NCBI GenBank assembly: GCA_947471105.1
Contig: CANIYB010000008.1
Coordinates: forward strand, 1-19,211
Source: Cytophagaceae bacterium
GTDB taxonomy: Bacteria > Bacteroidota > Bacteroidia > Cytophagales > Spirosomataceae
Length of the DNA: 19,211 bases
Reading direction: 5' to 3'
The position numbers were made by a program, and so were the translations under genes. The notes beneath the pieces were generated by a model. It saw only the letters and a program-made list of their open reading frames with translations, had not been told where the DNA came from and made no database searches. Of this stretch, positions 14,609 through 19,211 are shown piece after piece. Position 1 is the stretch's first letter. Each line of letters begins with the position of its first letter.

Positions 14609-15955
14609 ATGACGACACAAAAACCAACATGGATTCCGCTACTTGTATTGCTCGCGATAGCAGTAGCCGCATTATTTTTAACAAGTGTACCTGGTGTAAT
14701 GCCAACTGAAGGCTTAGACACTGGTGATACCGCTTGGATGATCGTAGCATCAGGATTAGTTCTATTAATGACACCAGGCTTAGCTTACTTTTATGGTGGA
14801 ATGGTTAATCACAAAAACGTTATTTCAACTATGTTGCAATCATTTATTGCCATGGGAGTAATTTCTGTTATTTGGATTGTTTTTGGATTTAGTTTAGCCT
14901 TTGGCGACTCTTTAGGTGGTTGGATTGGGGACCCGCGAACATTTTTCATGTTCAATGGTGTTTTTGATCACAAATTATCTTTAGGAAGTACTGACCAATT
15001 GAAGTTTACTATTCCTTTTGCATTATTTGCATTTTTTCAAATGAAATTTGCAGTTATTACACCGGCTCTTATTTCGGGTGCTTTGGCAGAACGAATAAAC
15101 TTCAGAGCATTTGTATTATTTATGATTTTATTCTGTGTGGTTGTTTATGCTCCGTTGGCGCATTGGACTTGGCATCCAGATGGATTCTTATTTAATTTAG
15201 GTGTTTTAGATTTTGCTGGTGGAACCGTTGTACACATGTCAGCTGGTTGGGCTGCTTTAGCAGGTGCTCTTTACTTACGTCGTCGTAAGTCACACATAGA
15301 GTCTAACATCTTGCCTCCGGCTAACATTCCTTACGTTTTATTAGGTACGGGTTTATTATGGTTCGGTTGGTTTGGATTTAATGCGGGTTCAGCTGTTGGG
15401 GCAAATGGTCTAGCTGTGACTGCTTTTGCTACCACTCACGTAGCTGCCGCAGCGGCAGGTTTATCATGGATCTTATTTGATGTGACTCGTGGTAAAAAAG
15501 TATCAGCTTTAGGATTTTGTATTGGCGCGGTAGTTGGTTTAGTAGCTATCACACCTGCAGCCGGTTTTGTTACTGTCCCTGTTGCCATCTTTATCGGTGT
15601 TATTGCAGCGATCATTTCAAACGTAGTGGCACATTGGAGAGCTAGTTCTAATTTAGATGATACTTTAGATGTATTTCCTTGCCATGGAGTAGGTGGAATG
15701 GTTGGAATGTTAATGACCGGTATTTTTGCAACAAGCGCAGTGAATGCTGCAGTAGTTGAAAATGGATTATTTTATGGTGAAACAGCTCTTTTCATGAAAC
15801 ACATTTTAGCATTGGCGATTGTTTCTGCATTTGCCTTTGGTGTCTCTTACTTGTTGTTAATCATAACAGATAAAATCATACCTCTACGTGTAAATGAGGA
15901 GGAAGAAAGACTTGGATTAGATTTATCTCAGCACGATGAAGCTATAGCAGAGTAA
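14609..15955 (+). CDS. amt: Ammonium transporter (Amt/AmtB)
   Basis: This inner-membrane trimeric channel carries ammonium into the cell. Diagnostic features are GGMVNHKNVISTMLQSF (63-79), the substrate-path Asp201 in DFAGGTVVHMSAGW with the first pore histidine His209, and the second pore histidine His359 in FPCHGVGGMVG. ALAERINFRAF (158-168) and WFGWFGFNAGSA (251-262) are also family hallmarks. Eleven helices follow an N-terminal hydrophobic segment at about 9-27, which may be an uncleaved extra helix or a signal. The length is 448. The cytoplasmic tail EEERLGLDLSQHDEAIAE keeps the conserved GLDxSxHxE pattern through which PII proteins and neighbouring subunits regulate the channel. There is no fused PII domain and no glnK gene beside it. 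It is the last gene of the porin-amt unit and is closed by two hairpins. Confidence 0.96.
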   Translation: MTTQKPTWIPLLVLLAIAVAALFLTSVPGVMPTEGLDTGDTAWMIVASGLVLLMTPGLAYFYGGMVNHKNVISTMLQSFIAMGVISVIWIVFGFSLAFGDSLGGWIGDPRTFFMFNGVFDHKLSLGSTDQLKFTIPFALFAFFQMKFAVITPALISGALAERINFRAFVLFMILFCVVVYAPLAHWTWHPDGFLFNLGVLDFAGGTVVHMSAGWAALAGALYLRRRKSHIESNILPPANIPYVLLGTGLLWFGWFGFNAGSAVGANGLAVTAFATTHVAAAAAGLSWILFDVTRGKKVSALGFCIGAVVGLVAITPAAGFVTVPVAIFIGVIAAIISNVVAHWRASSNLDDTLDVFPCHGVGGMVGMLMTGIFATSAVNAAVVENGLFYGETALFMKHILALAIVSAFAFGVSYLLLIITDKIIPLRVNEEEERLGLDLSQHDEAIAE

Positions 15956-15966
15956 TCTTTCTACTA

Positions 15967-16000
15967 ACAAAGCCGCAAGTAATGGTTCTTGTGGTTTTGT
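15967..16000 (+). terminator. First hairpin after amt
   Basis: ACAAAGCCGCAAG (15967-15979) pairs with CTTGTGGTTTTGT (15988-16000) as a 13-bp stem with two G-U pairs and an 8-base loop. It starts 12 bases past the amt stop. Only a short T-rich end follows, so it may terminate on its own or protect the mRNA 3' end. Confidence 0.6.
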
Positions 16001-16008
16001 TTCAATCA

Positions 16009-16042
16009 AAAAGTCGAAAACTTATAGTTTTCGGCTTTTTTG
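16009..16042 (+). terminator. Second hairpin after amt, with T-tract
   Basis: AAAAGTCGAAAAC (16009-16021) pairs with GTTTTCGGCTTTT (16027-16039) around a 5-base loop, with one G-U pair. It is followed by further T residues and then GTTTTT. This is the better Rho-independent terminator of the two and isolates amt from the hydrolase gene. Confidence 0.75.
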
Positions 16043-16098
16043 TTTTTAAACAGGTTAAATTTAGATTGAAGTTTGATCTTCATTCATTTTTAGAGCTT

Positions 16099-16797
16099 AT
16101 GAAGACAAACAAAATCACCTTATTGATTGGCCGAGAAAACCTAGAAAAAGACAGTTATTTATACACAGATATTCTTTCAAAAATAAAAGGAATCCATTTT
16201 GATGTATTCAATGACTCATACTCTTTATTTAGAAGAAAAGTGTATCCTTTTATCGTTCGAATTATACCTCAATTTATAAAAAAAAAGCCCTTCATAAGAA
16301 ACTTATATTTCCGTATTAAGGAACAATTTTATCTAATTATTCTGAGTCCTAAGGATTATAAAATGCACGTGGCATTTCTAAATAATCCCAATGATATTTT
16401 TTTAAGAATAGAAAAATTAGCCAAAAGGTTGAGCAAAATTCCTAAGAATACTGAAATTACGTTAATTGGGAGAAGTGCTGGGGCGATTGTTGCCACCATG
16501 GTTTCATTTAATCATCCCGTTCACAAAATAATTGCGCTGGGCTATCCATTTAAACATCCTGATAATGAGGAAGAAGCATATCGGCACGAACATTTAAAAC
16601 ATGTCAAAACACCTATGTTAATTATACAGGGGCTACAAGATATTTATGGAGGCAAAGAAATTGAGAAAAAATACAACTTTAATTCAAATACAAGAATAGT
16701 CTTTGAAGACATCGATCACGATTTTGAATTAACAGAAGAAAACAGAATTCGAATTTTAAAAAATATTGAACAATTTATTTCAGATACTAAAAATTAA
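16099..16797 (+). CDS. Small alpha/beta hydrolase of unknown substrate
   Basis: This is a cytoplasmic alpha/beta-hydrolase-fold protein of 232 residues. The nucleophile elbow is GRSAG with Ser126 (LIGRSAGAIVAT), the acid is probably Asp181 in LIIQGLQDIYGG, and the base His207 in DIDHDFEL, giving a complete catalytic triad. A basic, aromatic-rich stretch at about 43-82 (IIPQFIKKKPFIRN) may form a lid. It has no signal peptide. An upstream in-frame ATG at 15982 would read through both amt hairpins and add 39 low-complexity residues, so I take the ATG at 16099. The stop overlaps the mtaB stop by 4 bp, tail to tail. The general shape recalls TEX30/KANL3-like and dienelactone-hydrolase-like proteins, but I do not recognise a named family or substrate. 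Confidence 0.75.
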   Translation: MKTNKITLLIGRENLEKDSYLYTDILSKIKGIHFDVFNDSYSLFRRKVYPFIVRIIPQFIKKKPFIRNLYFRIKEQFYLIILSPKDYKMHVAFLNNPNDIFLRIEKLAKRLSKIPKNTEITLIGRSAGAIVATMVSFNHPVHKIIALGYPFKHPDNEEEAYRHEHLKHVKTPMLIIQGLQDIYGGKEIEKKYNFNSNTRIVFEDIDHDFELTEENRIRILKNIEQFISDTKN

Positions 16798-18119
16798 GCG
16801 ATAGCATTTGAAAATAAAACATCTCCCTTCACTTCCCCATTTTCTGTGATTGATTTGTAACGAACGGATTGAACGGTATTAATAAGCAATGGATCGTATT
16901 CGGACTGAAAACGTACATAGTTTTCGGAAAAACCTTCCATAAATCCATTTTCATTCGATTCTTCAAACAAAACTTCACCCTTTTTCCCTATTTGGCTTTC
17001 ATAAAAAGCATGTCTTTTTTTGTCAGAAAGTATGTGTAACATCTTAGATCTTTCCGATTTTTGAGAGCCATCAATTTTAGGGGAAATTACGGTTGCAAAA
17101 GTGTTGGCCCTTTCTGAATATGGGAATACATGTAAATATGAAATATCAAGTTCCTGCAAAAACTGATAGGTTTCTAAAAATAATTCGTGCGTTTCGCCTG
17201 GATGTCCCACAATAACATCTACACCAATGCACGCATTTGGCATCAATGATTTAATTAAGGAAACACGGCTTACATATAATTCTCTTTGATATCGACGTTT
17301 CATTAAGCGCAAAACGGTATTCGATCCAGATTGCAAGGGTATGTGAAAGTGAGGTACAAAAGACTTGGAACTTGCCAAGAAAGTAATTATTTCCGGTGTA
17401 ATTAAATTAGGCTCAATGGAAGATATGCGAAATCGACTAATACTAGATTTTAATTCGATCGCTTTGATTAAATCAAAAAATGTTTCTTCACGTTTTCCAT
17501 GTTGTATTCCAAAATCACCAATATTCACACCCGTTAACACGATTTCTTTTATTCCTTTTAAGGCTATTTCTTCAATTAAAGCTAAAACACTTTCCACACT
17601 ATCTGAACGAGATTGACCGCGAGCAAGGGGGATTGTGCAATAGGAGCAAGGATAATCACATCCATCTTGTACCTTCAAAAAAGTCCTAGTTCTGTCATTC
17701 ACTGAATAAGAGGCATGGTAATCTAAGTCATACCTAATTTCGGAGGCCAATAATTTAGGAAGCTTTGTATTTTTTTTATTTAAATAGGGGGGGAGTAAAT
17801 CAGGTAACCGGAATTTTTCGTTGGCCCCCAACACTAAATCCACACCCGGAATACTGGCTATTTCTTCGGGTTTTAATTGCGCATAACAGCCCATGATAAC
17901 CACTGTGGAATCTGGATTGATTTTTTTTGCTTCACGGACAACTTTTTTGCACTTTTTATCTGCTTGTTCGGTCACACTACAGGTATTAATAACAAACAAA
18001 TTAGGAGAATCTTGAAAATCTACACGAGTAAAACCCATAGGTTCCAAACTACGAGCTATTGAACTAGATTCTGCAAAATTCAATTTACATCCTAAGGTAT
18101 AAAAAGCGAACTTTTTCAT
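16794..18119 (-). CDS. mtaB: tRNA t6A37 methylthiotransferase MtaB
   Basis: This radical-SAM enzyme adds a methylthio group to N6-threonylcarbamoyladenosine at position 37 of tRNAs that read ANN codons, giving ms2t6A. The N-terminal UPF0004 domain supplies auxiliary-cluster cysteines Cys11 (TLGCKLN), Cys47 (INTCSVTEQADKKC) and Cys78 (MGCYAQ). The radical-SAM motif is Cys153, Cys157, Cys160 in DGCDYPCSYCTIPLARGQSR. LTGVNIGDFG and HIPLQSGSNTVLRLMKRRY, and a TRAM-like tail from about residue 380, complete the family layout. TLGCKLN with NTCSVTEQAD separates it from MiaB and RimO. Its 441 residues are full length. A -7 box lies just upstream, next to the glnA terminator, so it has its own promoter. 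The 3' end overlaps the hydrolase stop. Confidence 0.94.
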   Translation of the reverse strand: MKKFAFYTLGCKLNFAESSSIARSLEPMGFTRVDFQDSPNLFVINTCSVTEQADKKCKKVVREAKKINPDSTVVIMGCYAQLKPEEIASIPGVDLVLGANEKFRLPDLLPPYLNKKNTKLPKLLASEIRYDLDYHASYSVNDRTRTFLKVQDGCDYPCSYCTIPLARGQSRSDSVESVLALIEEIALKGIKEIVLTGVNIGDFGIQHGKREETFFDLIKAIELKSSISRFRISSIEPNLITPEIITFLASSKSFVPHFHIPLQSGSNTVLRLMKRRYQRELYVSRVSLIKSLMPNACIGVDVIVGHPGETHELFLETYQFLQELDISYLHVFPYSERANTFATVISPKIDGSQKSERSKMLHILSDKKRHAFYESQIGKKGEVLFEESNENGFMEGFSENYVRFQSEYDPLLINTVQSVRYKSITENGEVKGDVLFSNAIA

Positions 18120-18136
18120 TTGATAAAATATGGCTA

Positions 18137-18144
18137 CAAAGGTA
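18137..18144 (-). promoter_or_regulatory. Candidate -7 element of mtaB
   Basis: Leftward this reads TACCTTTG, an exact TAnnTTTG match 17 bases before the mtaB ATG, implying a very short leader of about 11 bases. No good TTG lies at the -33 distance, because that region is the glnA terminator stem. Confidence 0.35.
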
Positions 18145-18174
18145 AAACAAAAATGGCGGGAAAACCCGCCATTT
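18144..18174 (-). terminator. Rho-independent terminator of glnA
   Basis: AAATGGCGGG (18151-18160) and CCCGCCATTT (18165-18174) form a perfect 10-bp, GC-rich stem with a 4-base loop. Leftward it is followed by TTGTTTTA. It lies about 33 bases past the glnA stop and separates glnA from mtaB. Confidence 0.85.
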
Positions 18175-18206
18175 CATTTCATAAAAGTATATAAATGCAA
18201 GATAAA

Positions 18207-19211
18207 TTAATATTTAGCAGTCTTAACTGTTTTGATAATACGCGCAGCCACTTTGTAAGGATCTGCAGCAGAATTAGGTCTACGATCTTCTAACCAGCCT
18301 TTCCATCCTTTTTCTACTGTTGCGATAGGGATACGAATAGACGCACCACGATCTGAAACACCATAAGAGAAAGAATCAATCGATTGAGTTTCGTGCTTAC
18401 CCGTTAAACGCAAATGATTATCAGCACCATAAACATCAATATGCTCTTTTACGAAAGGAGCAAATGCTGAACATATAGCGTCATACGTTTCTTTTTTACC
18501 GGCAGTACGTAAAGCAGTGTTAGAGAAGTTGGCATGCATCCCTGATCCATTCCAATCTAATTCACCTAAAGGCTTACAATGCCAGTTAATTGACACACCA
18601 AATTTCTCACCTAAACGCTCTAATAAATAACGTCCAATCCAAATTTGATCTCCTGCTTCTTTAGCACCTTTAGCAAACATTTGAAATTCCCACTGACCTG
18701 CAGCTACCTCAGCATTAATACCTTCAATATTAAGCCCAGCTTCAATACATAAGTCCAAATGCTCTTCAACGATCTCTCGTCCATAGGCATTCGTAGCGCC
18801 TACTGAACAATAATAGGGTCCTTGTGGCGCAGGATATCCATTGGCTGGAAAACCTAAAGGTTTATTTGTTTCTGGATCCCATAAAAAATATTCTTGTTCA
18901 AAACCGAACCAAAAATCATTGTCATCATCCTCAATAGTCGCGCGGCCATTCGATACGTGAGGAGTTCCATCTGAATTTAAAACATCACACATGACCAAAT
19001 ATGCATTTTTACGAGCCGGATCTGGGCAAATAAATACTGGACGCAAAAGACAATCTGAAGAACCACCTGGAGCTTGCTCCGTAGATGAACCATCAAAACA
19101 CCACATATCACAATCCGCTAACTTTCCACTAAAATTATTTTCGATTTTAGTTTTAGAACGTAAACTCTGGGTAGGTTTATAACCATCCAACCAAATGTAC
19201 TCCAATTTAGA
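18207..19211 (-). CDS. glnA: Type II (eukaryote-like) glutamine synthetase, first codons outside window
   Basis: This enzyme makes glutamine from glutamate, ammonia and ATP and is the entry step of ammonium assimilation. The sequence is the short GSII form, not the 470-residue GSI: LEYIWLDGY and WCFDGSSTEQAPGGSSDC near the start, metal-binding GFEQEYFLWD, EVAAGQWEFQ, the nucleotide-region NGSGMHANFSN, and SDRGASIRIPIATVEKGW with EDRRPNSAADPY near the end. The reading frame stays open to the window edge (codons TCT AAA before TTG at 19205), so an apparent TTG start there is an artefact and only a few N-terminal residues are missing. GSII lacks the GSI adenylylation site, so control should be at expression or by metabolites. 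It lies 2.2 kb from amt with mtaB and the hydrolase between, and a terminator closes it. Confidence 0.96.
   Translation of the reverse strand, partial: SKLEYIWLDGYKPTQSLRSKTKIENNFSGKLADCDMWCFDGSSTEQAPGGSSDCLLRPVFICPDPARKNAYLVMCDVLNSDGTPHVSNGRATIEDDDNDFWFGFEQEYFLWDPETNKPLGFPANGYPAPQGPYYCSVGATNAYGREIVEEHLDLCIEAGLNIEGINAEVAAGQWEFQMFAKGAKEAGDQIWIGRYLLERLGEKFGVSINWHCKPLGELDWNGSGMHANFSNTALRTAGKKETYDAICSAFAPFVKEHIDVYGADNHLRLTGKHETQSIDSFSYGVSDRGASIRIPIATVEKGWKGWLEDRRPNSAADPYKVAARIIKTVKTAKY

Noticed and set aside
15982..16098. Longer N-terminus for the alpha/beta hydrolase
   Set aside because: The extension is encoded by terminator hairpins and T-tracts; the ATG at 16099 begins the recognisable fold.
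19203..19205. TTG start codon for glnA
   Set aside because: The frame continues without a stop to the window edge with family-like residues, so the real start is outside.
1..19211. tRNA, rRNA, CRISPR, insertion sequence, phage or defence genes
   Set aside because: None seen by reading both strands; all long frames are housekeeping or envelope genes with uniform base use, so no novel multi-gene system is claimed.

Overview
The window is 19.2 kb of low-GC DNA from a bacterium of the phylum Bacteroidota, most likely order Cytophagales. The phylum call rests on a DUF5686 outer-membrane protein, a BBP2-like porin in front of an Amt channel, a eukaryote-like type II glutamine synthetase, a LuxC-like acyl-CoA reductase next to an Alvin-type ferredoxin, and several -7 boxes close to TAnnTTTG, the Bacteroidota promoter element. 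The order is inferred from overall protein resemblance only. No mobile element, CRISPR array, tRNA, rRNA or phage gene was seen. This is core chromosome, tightly packed, and I do not see a new multi-gene system in it.

Left part (1-5700): a membrane pyrophosphatase (hppA, running off the left edge) and a DUF5686 outer-membrane protein are read leftward. A class III aminotransferase is read rightward and meets trxA tail to tail. The stop codons overlap, and the likely trxA terminator lies inside the aminotransferase coding sequence.

Middle (5769-13164): a DUF2461 gene and dnaE (DNA polymerase III alpha) form a leftward pair. From the same intergenic region trpS and a PAP2 phosphatase are read rightward as a second pair. 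The PAP2 gene runs 28 bp into the end of an acyl-CoA reductase gene, which is divergent from a dicluster ferredoxin gene with a clear terminator.

Right part (13438-19211): a porin and an ammonium channel (amt) form a rightward unit ended by two hairpins. Then come a small alpha/beta hydrolase, mtaB (tRNA methylthiotransferase, leftward), and type II glutamine synthetase (leftward, its first codons beyond the right edge). Porin, Amt and glutamine synthetase together make an ammonium uptake and assimilation neighbourhood, with no PII (GlnK) gene beside amt in this window.

The best leads are modest: an hppA gene whose gate glutamate appears moved to helix 5, which predicts proton pumping; a full PHP metal-ligand set in DnaE; a terminator hidden in a convergent gene; and a symmetric divergent promoter region between the dnaE and trpS units.
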